64,000 nt of DNA from Ipomoea triloba. Its lineage: Eukaryota; Streptophyta; Magnoliopsida; Solanales; Convolvulaceae. The stretch is from positions 17,755,474 through 17,819,473 of the forward strand of contig NC_044927.1 of the NCBI RefSeq assembly GCF_003576645.1, in the 5' to 3' direction. This document shows, piece after piece, positions 36,149 to 48,121 of this stretch. The notes beneath the pieces are model-generated. The model was not told where the DNA came from. It worked only from the letters and a program-made list of their open reading frames with translations, and did not search any database. Every line of letters starts with the position of its first letter. Positions within the stretch are counted from its first letter, which is position 1. Position numbers and translations under genes: made by a program.

Positions 36149-36570
36149 AGGGAAGTATATGCAGTATGTTTGAGACTAGAAAATGGGAGTCCTTACAAAA
36201 ACTCAAATTTTCTTAGTTGTATGATTATAGGTTACTACGTGAGATTTACCTAATGCACATTCTTAAATAATGGTGGTTAATTTTTTTTTTTGTTACCCAA
36301 ATATATACGTTTTTCTCCACTCATAAACTCTAACTATGTAAATTTTAATTGGCTAAATGGTAAAAATAAAATACAAATTGTATGTCTAGTGATAATTATA
36401 TTCAAATTGATAAATTAAAACCAAACATTTGTGTCTTTGCAACAATTATATTCAATTATGAACATTTTGATACATTATGTATTGATAATTGCGATTAAGG
36501 ACACAATATGAAGTTTACCGAGTGCACGCCCTCAGATATTAATTGTAAATTTTCTACGTCATAAAAAAAA
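36149..36570. other. Non-coding spacer
   Basis: AT-rich; no feature recognised. Confidence 0.4.
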
Positions 36571-37126
36571 AAAAAGATAATGGTCAAATAAACTCGTGAA
36601 CTATTCATGAAAAGGCAATTAAGCCCTCAAATTAGAAAATGTTTCAGTTAGACACCTAAACTTAGAAAAAATGCAAGTTACCCAATTTGACATATTATTA
36701 TAGGTAACTTTCATATTAAAAGTGATTGAAAATGTAATATCAATATGCTGTTTTGTTGACTTGGATGCACATTCATCTTCATTCATCATAAAATAATAAT
36801 AATAATAATAATAATAATTTATTAAAAATTAAAAAATTTAAAAAAATTATAAGAAAAGCTTGGTCCCTGCTGCCATGGCATTGAATCAATGAATTGGTAG
36901 CCAAGTTTTTTTTTTTTTTTACAATATTTTAATTTTATAATAATAATTTAATAATGATAATGATGATAATAATAGTTATTATTACTATTATTATAAAATA
37001 TTTTTTTAAAAAAAAATTAAAAAGCTTGGCCGCTTACTACCATGGCAGATTGGCAGCGGTGACCAAGTTTTTTTTCTTTTTAAATATTTTAATTTTTCAA
37101 TAATAATAATAATAATAATAATAATA

Positions 37127-37160
<34 letters not shown>

Positions 37161-37352
37161 GAGCATCCAAGTCAACGAAACATATTAATGTGATATTCAA
37201 TCACTTTTAACATGAAGGTTACGTGCACTAACATGTCAAATTGAGTTAATTGCACTTTTTTTCTAAGTTTATGTATTTCTAGTTTATGGGCTTAATTGCA
37301 CCTTCATTAATAGTTCAAATGCTTATTTGATCCTTATTTCTTAATTAACAAT
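36571..37352. mobile_element. Long inverted-repeat element (class unassigned)
   Basis: The arms pair over more than 200 bp: ggtcaaataaactcgtgaac / gttcaaatgcttatttgatc, ggcaattaagcc / ggcttaattgc, and gttgacttggatgc / gcatccaagtcaac near the centre. The centre is (TAA)n/(TTA)n tracts. I could not find a matching target duplication, so the boundaries are approximate. A word with 'agcttggcc...taccatggca' occurs twice in the interior. Confidence 0.65.
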
Positions 37353-37383
37353 GATATACATTATAATATGATTTTTTTAGGAA

Positions 37384-37668
37384 AAATGTCAAATCGGTTC
37401 TCAAAGTCAATCGGATACTGCAATTGCTCCCCAAGTTAAAAAAAAAAGTTTTGATTAAGGCCTTATTTGGCAAATAGCTGTTAGCAGTTAGCGCTAGCGA
37501 TTATCATGTAAAATGACCAAAAGGGAAAATGTCAAATCGGTTCTCAAAGTCAATCGGATACTGCAATTGCTCCCCAAGTTTTTTTAAAAAAAAAAGTTTT
37601 GATTAAGGCCTTGTTTGGCAAATAGCTGTTACCAGTTAGCGCTAGCGAATTGTGTTAGCAGGTTTGAT
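37384..37668. repeat. 143-bp direct duplication
   Basis: Sequence from aaatgtcaaatcggttctca through ggccttatttggcaaatagc to gttagcgctagcga is present twice with a period of 143 bp. The second copy runs on into the element at 37608, so the first looks like a duplicated left end plus flank. Confidence 0.85.
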
Positions 37669-38283
37669 TAGCGGATTGTAAAAAAAATATTTGATAAAAT
37701 TAGCTGTTTAGATTAGCGATTAACATGTAAAATGACAAAAAGGGTATACATAATACAACAACAACAAAAAATAAATAAAAAGATATGGGATCATTTACAT
37801 GTCTAAAACGATGTACATAATATAATATAACAATAATAATAATAATAATAATAATAAAAGATATCCCACATCCAAAATAAACAAAAGAAGGGGCATTGAA
37901 GTCCCTTATAAAAGGGAGCTCAACGCCCCAATTCATATTCTTCTCTTGCCCATCCCACATCGGATGGGCAAGAGAAGTGAAGCCTGAGGCTTCTTTATTT
38001 AAGAAGCCTCAGGCTTCATCTGAACACAGTTTAAATGTTTAGTTTTTTTTTAGTTTAAATAAATGGAGGACGTTTTGGGGAAGGAATTATCATTCCCCAA
38101 AATGCCAATCCCAAATACTGCAATAAGCAATGTTTAGGATCTCAGCGGTTTGGAGCAACAGAGTTTGCTCCAAACTGTTGAGTTACCAAATGGTTTTTTG
38201 GCGTTTTGACTTTGGTCAAAACGTAAAAAATGACGGATTCGCTAAAATTTTGGTTGATCTATCTGTCATTTAACAAACATGGC
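37608..38283. mobile_element. Small TIR element (GCCTTGTTTGGC ends)
   Basis: The left end gccttgtttggcaaat and right end atttaacaaacatggc are imperfect inverted repeats flanked by TTAAG on both sides (37603-37607, 38284-38288). It could be PIF/Harbinger (TTA/TAA core site) or another superfamily. A perfect-looking hairpin lies inside at about 37978-38018. Confidence 0.55.
37976..38020. repeat. Hairpin: near-perfect 18-bp palindrome
   Basis: gtgaagcctgaggcttctt, attta and aagaagcctcaggcttcatc form a stem of about 18 bp with a 4-5-base loop. The half-site gaagcctgaggcttc is itself palindromic. Confidence 0.75.
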
Positions 38284-38289
38284 TTAAGT

Positions 38290-38596
38290 ATTTTAAACTG
38301 GTTAAATAAGCCAATTTAATTCCTCAAACTGGCCAACACGCAATAAAACGACGGTGTGACAAAAGTGAATAAAATAATAAATGATGTGTAGGAGTGCGGA
38401 GCAATAGGGCCCAAAAAAAGGGGTAAAAAAGGGAGAAGAATTTAAGAGAAAATATGTCGAGATTATATGGTGATATGGAGGAGTTGGATGCACAAAATGG
38501 GAATATATGGGAAAATGTATTGTGGATGTAGATCGATGAGTTCATTAAAAAAAAAGTTGGATGATTTATGCGAACAAAGCCCTCCAAAGTAAACAC
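38290..38596. other. Non-coding spacer
   Basis: Short minus-strand frames have no recognisable domain. No repeat. Confidence 0.4.
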
Positions 38597-40640
38597 AATC
38601 TCTCTTCATCTATGAGATCCTTCGTGTATTTTGCTTCATTGATAAAAATACCATCACGTTCTTGCTTAACTTGAAGACCCAGAAAATAATTTAATTCTCC
38701 CATCATTCTCAACTCGAATTTTCCTTGCATGAGTTTTGAGAATTTCTCACAGAGATCCGAATCAGTATTTCCAAAAATGATATCATCCACATAGATTTGT
38801 ACCAATAGAATATGATCTCCATCCTTGATTCTGAAGAGGGTCTTGTCTACTTGTCCCTTCGTGAACCCACAACTTATAAGAAAACATGATAATGTATCGT
38901 ACCAAGCTGGTGCTTGTTTCAAGCCATATAGAGCCTTGTTGAACTTGTAGACTTTGTCTGTTCCGAATTCTGAAATGAATCCGAGTGGCTGCTCAACATA
39001 CACTTCTTCTTCCAAAAGTCCATTTAGAAAGACACTTTTGACATCCATTTGAAATACCTTGAAGTTTTTGTATGCAACATAAGCTAGAAATATTCTGATA
39101 GCTTCGAGTCTAGCCACAGGAGCAAACGTTTCATCAAAATCGATTCCTTCTTCCTGACAGTAGCCTTTTGCAACCAAACGAGCCTTGTTCCTAACAATGA
39201 CTCCTTGCTCATTCATTTTGTTCCTGACGTTCCAATGACATTTTGATAGGTTAGTCGTGGAACTAGCTCCCATACATTGTTTCTCTCGAATTGATGCAGT
39301 TCATCTTGCATGGCTATGACCCAATCCGAGTCATTCAATGCTTCGTCTATTATCTTCGGTTCTATTTGAGATATAAAACATGCCATCATGCATTCCCGAA
39401 TAGATGCACGAGTTCGTACTCCGTCATGGATATCTCCGATAATTTGATCTTGAGGATGGTTTCTTAGCCATCTTAAATCAGGTTGAAATGTAGTTGGTGG
39501 TGCTCCTTCATCTATTGTAGAATCACCGTGATTGACATCATCGTGTTGTACTTCAGGTTGATTTGATTCAGTGATTGTATCTTGTAATCCTTCGGTAGGA
39601 AGAGAAGTGCTCGGTAGACGATTCGGGAAGATTGAATAATCCTCTTCTTCAGAGTCTGTATCTTCGGATAGTATGTCAACTTCTCCATCCTTTGTGTTTT
39701 CTTCGACTTGCGTGTTTTCGGGATTCATCATATCAATAGACACTTCATCAAAAACCACATGAATAAATTCCTCTATTACCATGGTTCGCTTGTTTAGAAC
39801 TCGGAATGCTTTGCTCTTATCTGAGTAACCAATGAAAAGTCCTTTATCGACACGTTCATCAAAAGCCTTAAGATGAGTCTTTCCATTATTATGAATGAAG
39901 CATTTACTTCCAAAGATATGGAAATATTTCACAACAGGTTTCTTGCTTTTCCATAGTTCATAAGGAGTTACTCCATGAATCTTGTGAATGAGGGATCTGT
40001 TTTGAGTATAACAAGCTGTGTTGATTGCTTCGACCCAAAAACGTTTAGGTAGACCTGAGAAAGCAATCATGGATCTTGCTGCTCCCTTAAGAGTTCTGTT
40101 TCGTCTTTCAGCAACACCGTTCTGCTGGGGAGTTATTGCGGCTGACAGTTGATGTAGAATCCCATGTTGTCCACAGAAATCCTGAATAACTTTGTTTACA
40201 AATTCGGTTCCCTGATCAGATCGGATTTTAATAATGTTTAAATCCTTTTCTGTTTGAAGTCTTCGAAGCAAATCTGGTAGAACCCTTTCGGTCTCATTTT
40301 TCTTCTTTATGAAAGATGTCCATGTATATCTTGTGTAGTTATCTACTACCACAATAGTGTATTTCTTTCCACTTAAGCTTACTAGATCAACTGGTCCGAA
40401 TAGGTCCATGTGAAGTAGACTCAAGGGTCGTGAGTTGGTATTGCGGGTTTTTGTTTTGAACGAAGACTTGATTTGTTTCCCTTTTTGACAAGCTTCACAG
40501 ATCTTGTCCTTGTCATAGATTACATTGGGTAGTCCTTCAACCAACTCCTTTCTTGCAAGCTTGTTGATAGCCTTGAAGTTGAGATGGTTAAGTTTATGAT
40601 GCCATTCCCAACTTAGGTCTTGCTTGCTTTTGGCAATTAA
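38597..40640 (-). pseudogene. Sirevirus-like Ty1/copia pol fragment
   Basis: Two frames (40715-39213 and 39273-38566) join with a small deletion at their overlap. In order they show the integrase zinc-binding region (HHKLNHLNF...CEACQKGKQ), the integrase core with its acidic residues in [17 protein letters not shown] and NGVAERRN, an acidic linker, then reverse transcriptase from [10 protein letters not shown] to the YVDDIIF active site and [12 protein letters not shown]. The sequence stops soon after KYTKDL. The fingers of RT are damaged at the frame join, and gag, protease, RNase H and LTRs are missing. It is clearly related to the element at 41.2-51 kb but not identical. It is a dead fragment. 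Confidence 0.9.
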
Positions 40641-41242
40641 GCATGTATTTGACGATGTGGTTTGTATGGGGTGAGTGCGAATGTGAAGGTGTAAAGTTGT
40701 AAAACAAAGAGTCAAGACTCCCCGAGTGTCGTATCTCTCAAGGATGACGAATGGGAATCGAATGGGTATGATGGCATCTAAGAGGTGGAAGGAAAAGAGT
40801 TACTGGAATGGCTAGGAGTTGGATTCATTGGTAAAAGAGTAAGGTTGGTAAAATGTGGTGTGAAGTAAAGAAAAGTAAAGAGGAGATTGGGGCTTTAGGC
40901 TTTTCCATGTGGTTTATCTTTGGTTGGTTTTGTGAATGCAAGTTGTGGAATAGACTAGGGAGTTCATGGCACACTACCAAGTGACGTCACACTTTGGACT
41001 CCCACATCCTCATTCGGTTGGGGCATTTCATCGAGCACTTTGTCTACCACTCCTCTCGGGTCTTGTCCTTTCAGACTAAGAGCGGAGATGTGGGTGAGTG
41101 AGACTCGTGGGTGGCCGCTATCGCGCGCACACTCACTTCCTTTGGGTTTGCTACCTAATGTGGCCACAAAAGGCACAAAGCTTAAAGAACATCATCCACA
41201 CAAGTTTAACATCCAACAAGCAAGAAATTCACAAATCAAAAC
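40641..41242. other. Unassigned flank between two copia elements
   Basis: The sequence is of moderate GC content, with no LTR similarity and no domain in its short frames. It may be older repeat or genic sequence into which the Sirevirus-like element inserted; the element begins at 41243. Confidence 0.35.
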
Positions 41243-41490
41243 TGTTGGTCCCAAGGGGATGGGGTACAAGTCTAGAGGGGGGGGGTGAATAGACTTGTAT
41301 AAGATTTTGCAAATCTTTTCAACCTCTCGTGTGTATTGAACTTAGGATGTTTAGGTTCGATACCTCACGAGGTGAAGACAAAGTTTTATGCGCAGCGGAA
41401 ATGTTATCCCCTTTTAGTTAGCACGAGTTTTAGTTAGTTCGAGAAGTGAGTTTATATGCAGTGCAATCGAGAGGTTAGCGAGAGATGAAA
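41243..41490 (-). repeat. 3' LTR (truncated at an assembly gap)
   Basis: It begins tgttggtcccaaggggatgg on the plus strand and matches 49867-50114 base for base as far as I can check, including the run of nine G. It stops at the N at 41491, so the rest of this LTR and the polypurine tract are missing from the assembly. Confidence 0.9.
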
Positions 41491-41494
41491 NGCA

Positions 41495-44172
41495 TCCTCC
41501 ACTGCTTTGCTCATGATTCTTGGTATTTTTGGAGGTGGTCCAGCTGGTTCACTTGCTGCCCTTTTCTTGCCCGTTGTATCTCCCTTCTTTTTCTCTTTAT
41601 TTTCCCCCTTGTTGGCATCATCAGTACGGGAGAGGAGGGTGGACATACCTTCGAAAATAGCTTGAAGTTGGGCAGGGACTTGGTTCGACAGGTCATCGAG
41701 TATGGCCTTCATCACATCCTGTCGAAGTTCACTGGAATGTTGGAAGGCTCGCAGCTCTGCTCGCATCTCGGCTAATTCAGCCCTCGCACTTGCAGCCTCT
41801 GCTCGAGCTACAGCGGCTTCATCAGTGGCTTTCCGTGCTGCATCCTCAGCCCATATCGCATGTTCGAGAAGTTCGGCATGACGGCCTTGGGATTCACTTG
41901 TGCCATCAGCAGGCATTGCAGCATTGCGGACCACAGCGAGTATTCTTTCGAGCTGAGCCATCTTCTGAGATTGATCAGCCATGAATTGACGCACTTCGCC
42001 AATGAAGACTTCTTCGGCCTGTTGATCATAGTCAGAAGTAGGAGATGAGGATCGAGATGTACCTTTCGTTGGAGGGGACTTGGGTGCTTCCAGATTTCCA
42101 CCCATGACTTGCAATTGCGAGTCCACCTCTCGATTTAACGTTTGAGGATCCACAGGGACACACGGTTCAGAGCTCGAAGGTAGCTCCATGTCAGGTGCTT
42201 CCCGATTTCCACCTGAGGGATGGATCACTTCTTGCTCCTCACCTCTCGAACCTGGGGCCTCAGCTTCAGCAACTGTGGAGATAGGGTCAGCCAGAGAGTG
42301 TTCTTCGGTATTGGACGCTTCCCTGTTTTCATCCAATAGAGGTTCCCCCTCAGCATCACCTCTCGAACCAGTGCTGGGAACTTTGTCATCTGCTGGTGAG
42401 GTTGGAGACGTAGTGTCGACAGGTGCTTCCGGGTTTCCACCTTCGATGGTATCATCAGTACTCCTCGAACCAGCAGGACTTGGGGCATTCTGCTCATGTT
42501 GCTCATTTGACTGCATTTCAGTCTGCTCCGATGAGTCTGGAATGATAATTATTTCAGGAGCAGTAGGAAAACCCGGCAGTGTGAGCAACGGAACTTCACC
42601 CTCTCGAATTGTCTGTGCTTCATCAATAGTGGTCGAGGGTGTGGACTCAGGTGGTGGCAAAAGTAGAACGGTGTTAGGTGCCACTTGAAGTGCTTCAGAG
42701 GTCTCGGATTCACCTCTCGAAGCTTCTACCTGTTCGTCCAGAACAGTGTTGCTGACTTGGGACAGTGGGATTGCGGCTGTTGCAATATCATCGTGAGCAA
42801 CCCCAGAGGTCTCTCCTGGCCCTCTCGTGAACTCAACGTTCTGTCCCAAGGAGATGGCAGTGGCGAGCCTGATATCTTCTCGAAATCGTGCTTCTGTTTC
42901 AGGATCTTCTTCAGGCTCAGCTTCAACTTCTGGTGCTTCAACTGCTATTCTCTTCCCTTTATCAGTTCTTTCACTGTTCAGCTTCATTACTCGTGTTTCG
43001 TGGGCAAGATCCATCAGTTGTTGAGCTGGGATCTCGGAGATGCCTAACCACTGGAGTGCAAACTGCTCTTCTGCCTCCATTTCAGCTGCTTGACTCATCA
43101 ATTGAGTGAAAGAACTGGTTCTCCAGTTGATCCACCTGATCACCCTGGAGAAGTCATCAAGAGTGGGTGCTTCCACTGCCAACTGAGTGGAAACTTCGTC
43201 ATATAAGTCATCCCGCCCATCAGAGATGATTTCAGTGGCAGAGATCGCTTCATCTATCTGAGCTGTGATCTCTCGACTATGCTCCAAGAGATCATCTTCT
43301 ACCCTGACTGTGTAGTCTGTCTCTCGAACCATCTCACATGGTTCTTCTGCATCTCCTTGTACTGGATCACTGATCCAAGTACCTTCAACCTCTCGAGCCA
43401 TCTCTCGAGATAAACCAACAGAGTCACCAGTACCCTCAGCAGTAATATCATCATTAACACACAAATCTCTTGACAGGGACCTGGTAGGGGGCACTCTCTC
43501 AACCTCAGTGGCCAGTGTAGCCTGAGGTTCCCCCTGGGCTTGTGCCCTGTCCTCGAAGGGTACTTGTATAACTGACGGTTCCACCTCTTGAACCCGGGTG
43601 ACAGCAACAGTTTTGGCTTTCCTAGCCCTCTTTGGCAGATGACCCCTTTGTATCAGTACATCGAGAGGTTCATCATCAGAATTCTTTTCCTCGGTTTGGG
43701 CTTTCCTTTTGCCCCTTCCTTTTGGCTGTGAGGGAGAAGGTGCAACTTTAACACCTTTAGTTTTGGGGACTAGAGATTTCGTCCTACCCATATAGGTATT
43801 TCGATGAATCTCTTTTCCCTCCCTCAGTTCGAAGCCCTTCAGGCTTAGGAGAAATTGCACAACAAAGCCGAAACCAACCTTTTTACTGATCGACAGGTTG
43901 GCGTTGGAGACTGAGCGCATCACTTGCTGTTGGAGGAAGTTGAAGATAATATGTGCCCAGTCCAGCTTGTTGTTGTTCCAAATGGCATGGAGGATTTTGA
44001 GGAGGTCTAGACTAACCTCGTCAGTTCCGGACACCTTGCCGAGCACAAACTTCATGATTAGGTCGGCAGCGAGAGCAAACCTCTCCTTTAGGTGGTACTT
44101 GCGGAGGGCAGAGGATGCTCTGGGTGGTGCAGTCGCTAGTCGGATTTTCTCCCAGAAAGCTTGCTTGTCCAA
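41495..44172 (-). CDS. Additional ORF of the Sirevirus-like element, large C-terminal part
   Basis: An open frame of almost 900 codons lies downstream of pol. The N-terminal ~130 residues are globular (KIRLATAPPRASSALRKYHL..., ...FALAADLIMKFVLGKVSGTD), resembling the domain annotated in plants as 'putative plant transposon protein'. Then come a basic stretch (KGRGKRKAQ, LPKRARKAK: possible nuclear signals), several hundred acidic, Ser/Pro/Glu-rich residues, an Ala/Glu coiled coil (AARKATDEAAVARAEAASAR...) and a basic tail (KEKKKGDTTGKKRAAS). I see no convincing membrane helix, so the old term 'envelope-like' would be positional only. Both ends abut N bases (44175 and 41491), so the true start and stop are unknown. 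Confidence 0.6.
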
Positions 44173-44247
44173 GTNGATTCCTTAGAAACTTTTGTTTGGC
44201 CTTGGTCAGCCTAATAGGAATCTATCGTTAAAGCAGAAACTAGCCAT

Positions 44248-44743
44248 CTAAAGTCCTATTTGTCTAATAACAGAACTAGGGGTGGCTATTCCCTTTTCTT
44301 GTTCTTCTCTCCAGATCTGCTTACTGTAGTTGGGAGTGACCATCTTCATCGCTAATCCTCTAAATGTCTTTGGATTAGGTATGATCACCCCTTTGACTGC
44401 TGCTGACCTCAGAAAGTCCCATCTGGTCTTCCTCTCCATTTCCCTTGGTTCTCCATTTGGTTGAGGAAGGCCCTTTTCCAGAATGTGTAGCAGTAGGAGT
44501 CCCTCTTGTGCAGGACTCTTCTCCCGATTCCAGTATCCCATCGTTGTGGATCTCCTCGTATTTGGGGATCCATTCACCTTGGATGAGAATAGGATTCTTG
44601 CTTGGATTATCAGGAAGCTCCGCAATCTGTTCACCCTTCGTAGATTCTGGATAGTTTTCTCCTTGAAAATCTTTGGACTTGACTGCCGGTTTCTTTCCTC
44701 TATAAAAGAATGGAACATCATCTTTTCCTTTCTTTTTCTCCAT
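44248..44743 (-). pseudogene. Start of the additional ORF, frame-disrupted
   Basis: A frame starts MEKKKGKDDVPFFYRGKKPA and continues to about 44376. The sequence that should follow (KTRWDFLRSAAVKGVIIPNP...) is in the adjacent frame (to 44248). This suggests a small indel between 44400 and 44480. It then stops shortly before the N at 44175. Together with 41495-44172 it would form the single extra ORF of the element. Confidence 0.5.
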
Positions 44744-44943
44744 GAGACGTTGATGATATGAACTTCTGAAAGAAACCTTCTTATTTATAGCCCAATAAGG
44801 TTATCACTTTTGAGTCACGGGATGCAATATGAATGACCGTTCAATGCTTGTGTAACTCCAAAGCTGCCATAAAGTTGGTGAAACCGCCCCTCACATGCGA
44901 AACAGTTCATGGCACTAAATACAAGAAGATAAGATTTGACCAT

Positions 44944-47900
44944 TCATTCCAATTCTATCATTCCCAATTCTAACCTTAGTTGAGAGAATCTATTTTCACA
45001 TAACGCTTTTGTGAAAATATCTGCTAGTTGCTCCTCCGTTGCAACATATTCCAAAATAATGTCCTTCCTCTCAACATGGTCTCGGATGAAGTGATACTTA
45101 ATATCAATATGCTTTGTTCTAGAATGTAACACTGGATTGTGGGTGATGGCAATAGCACTTGTATTGTCACACATGATCTTAACCTCCTTACACTCAACCC
45201 CATAATCCAGTAATTGTTGCTTCATCCATAAAACCTGAGCACAGCAACTTCCAGCTGCTACATACTCTGCCTCAGCGGTGCTTGTAGCTATTGAATGCTG
45301 TTTCTTGCTAAACCATGAGACAAGTCTTCCACCTAGAAACTGACATGTCCCTGATGTGCTCTTTCGATCTATCTTACAGCCGGCAAAGTCCGCATCTGAG
45401 TAACCCATAAGCTCGAAAGATCCACCTCTCGAATACCAAAGTCCAACACTTTGCGTACCTTTGAGGTATCTAAGAATCTTTTTAGATGCATTTAAGTGGC
45501 TTTCCTTAGGACTTGCCTGAAACCTAGCACATACACCTACTGCAAAGGATATATCTGGTCTACTAGCAGTTAAATAGAGAAGAGATCCGATGATACCTCG
45601 ATAAGTTGTCTGATCGACCTCTCGACCTTCACTGTCGACATCGATACGTAGAGAGATTCCCATGGGTACTTTGACTGAGGATTTCCCTTCTATATTGTAT
45701 TTTCTGAGCAGATCCTTGGTGTATTTCTCCTGATTGATGAAGATACCTTCCTTAAGCTGTCTCGCTTGTAATCCAAGGAAGTAGTTTAGTTCTCCCATCA
45801 TGCTCATCTCGAACTTCCCTTTCATCAACCTGGAGAACTTCTCGCACAAGTCTGGATTGGTGCTTCCAAAAATGATATCGTCCACATAGATTTGCACCAA
45901 TAAGATGTGATCCCCGTCCTTAATTCTAAACAATGTTTTGTCCACTAGGCCTTTGGTGAACCCACACTGAAGTAGAAAAGAGGATAAGGTATCATACCAA
46001 GCTCTCGGAGCTTGTTTTAAGCCGTAAAGTGCCTTCTTTAATTTGTATACTTTGTCAGCTCCCACGTCCTTCAAGAAACCCGGAGGTTGTTCAACGTACA
46101 CCTCTTCTTCGAGAAGTCCGTTCAGAAAAGCGCTCTTGACATCCATTTGATATACCTTAAAATCTTTGAAGGCGGCATATGCGAGAAAGATGCGTATGGC
46201 TTCGAGACGTGCCACTGGAGCGAAGGTTTCATCAAAATCTATTCCTTCCTCCTGACAGTAGCCTTTGGCAACAAGTCTGGCCTTGTTCCTAACAATAATT
46301 CATCCTCATTCATCTTGTTTCTGAAAACCCACTTTGTACCAATGACATTCTGATGATGAGGTCTCGGAACTAGTTCCCAAACATCGTTCCGTTCAAACTG
46401 ATGAAGTTCCTCTTGCATGGCTTGCACCCAATCTGGATCACATAGAGCCTCTTCGATCACCTTAGGCTCTATTTGAGATAGAAAGCAAGCAAACATGCTT
46501 TCTCTGTATGCTGATCTGGTTTGAACTCTGTCACGTACATCTCCAATCACTTGATCAGCAGGGTGACTCTTCAACCATCTTAGGTTGGGTTGTGGCTCCT
46601 CAGTTGATGCTTCCGTTGAAGGTTGAGATGTGGGTTGAACATCTATGATCTGGATTTGATCAACTGAGTTAGGAGCTTTCTTCTTGGTAGACTCTTCATC
46701 ATCTGATTCTGACTGGAGTTCCGCTACGTCTCGAATTATAGACTGCTTGTCTTCGAGAGGTAAGTTTGATCTCTCGATGGACTCTGGCTGATCTTTCTCA
46801 GCTGCTTCCGTTGTCTTTGATGGTTGATCTGTCGATGCCCTTTCATCAAAGGTAACATGTATAGACTCTTCAACCACTAAACTCCGCTTGTTGAAGACTC
46901 TGAATGCTTTGCTTGTTGATGAGTATCCTAGAAATACTCCATCATCTGCCTTTTCTTCAAAAGTTCTTCGTTGAGCCTTCCCATTGTTGTGGATATAGCA
47001 TTTGCACCCGAATGTGTGGAAGTGGCTTACATTCGGTTTTCTTTCATTCCACAACTCATATGGAGTCTTTCCAACTCCTTTCACGATCAAGGACCGATTT
47101 TGGGTATAGCACGCTGTGTTGATTGCTTCTGCCCAAAATCCTAGTGATATGTTGGCTTGTGAGAGCATGGTCCTTGCAGCTTCCTTAAGAGTTCTGTTCC
47201 TTCTTTCAGCAATCCCGTTTTGTTGGGGCGTTCGAGCCGCTGATAGTTGATGATGAATCCCGTTCTCGTTGCAGTAGCTCTCGATTACTTGATTTATGAA
47301 CTCTCCACCTTGATCTGACCGGATCTTTAGTATCGAGACATCCTTTTCAACTTGAACTTGCTTCAAGAGATTTGGCAGGGCAATTTTTGTCTCACTTTTC
47401 TTGGTTAAGAACACGGTCCATGTGAATCTTGTGTAGTCATCTACTACCACAAGAGTGTACTTCTTTCCCTTTATGCTGGGTGGATCCACTGGGCCAAATA
47501 AGTCCATGTGAAGAAGACTTAATGGTCTAGTGGATGATGTATCGGCTTTGCTCTTGAAAGAGGATTTGATCTGTTTGCAACGTTGACATGCCTCACAGAT
47601 TTTATCCTTTCGAAACGTCACTTTGGGCAGTCCTTCCACTAAGTTCCTCTTAGTAAGCTTGTTGATAGTCTTGAAGTTCAGATGACTAAGCTTACTATGC
47701 CAATCCCAGCATAAATCTTCCTTGCTCCTTGCTAGCATACATAGGGATGGTTTTGCAGACCTCCAATCCACTATGTACATGTTTCCTTTCCTTGCTGCTT
47801 CCAAGACGACTTCGAGAGATTCCTCGCTCATAATCTGGCATTTGCTTTTGGTGAAGATAACTTTGTAGCCCTTGTCACAAAACTGGCTTGTACTAAGGAG

Positions 47901-48116
47901 ATTGAACTTGAGCCCTTCGACGTAGGATACTCCCTTAATAACCAGCTCATTCTTTTGAATTTCACCAACAGCTTTTGTGCGTCCCTTCTTCTCGTTGTCG
48001 CCAAATGTCACCAAGGGACCTTCGATAGGTTGGATGTTCTCTAGCAATGTTAGATTTCCCGTCATATGTCTCGAACATCCACTGTCAATGAACCACATGT
48101 CCCTGGTGTCCTGCAA
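44944..48116 (-). CDS. Sirevirus-like Ty1/copia pol, one frameshift
   Basis: Domains in order: aspartic protease ([14 protein letters not shown]), integrase zinc-binding ([11 protein letters not shown]...CEACQRCKQ) and core ([26 protein letters not shown]), acidic linker, reverse transcriptase (NKMNED... to [10 protein letters not shown] and ELNYFLGLQ) and RNase H ([39 protein letters not shown]), ending GMIELE. The catalytic residues are present. A single-base indel at about 46295-46305, just before the RT motif of Lys-Ala-Arg-Leu-Val, splits the frame into 48116-46239 and 46215-44944. Otherwise it is intact, consistent with recent insertion. The gag frame upstream is in a different phase. 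Confidence 0.9.
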
Positions 48117-48121
48117 GGCAA

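Noticed and set aside
41485..43109. Several plus-strand frames (up to 166 codons) opposite the extra ORF
   Set aside because: Antisense shadows of a GC-richer coding frame.
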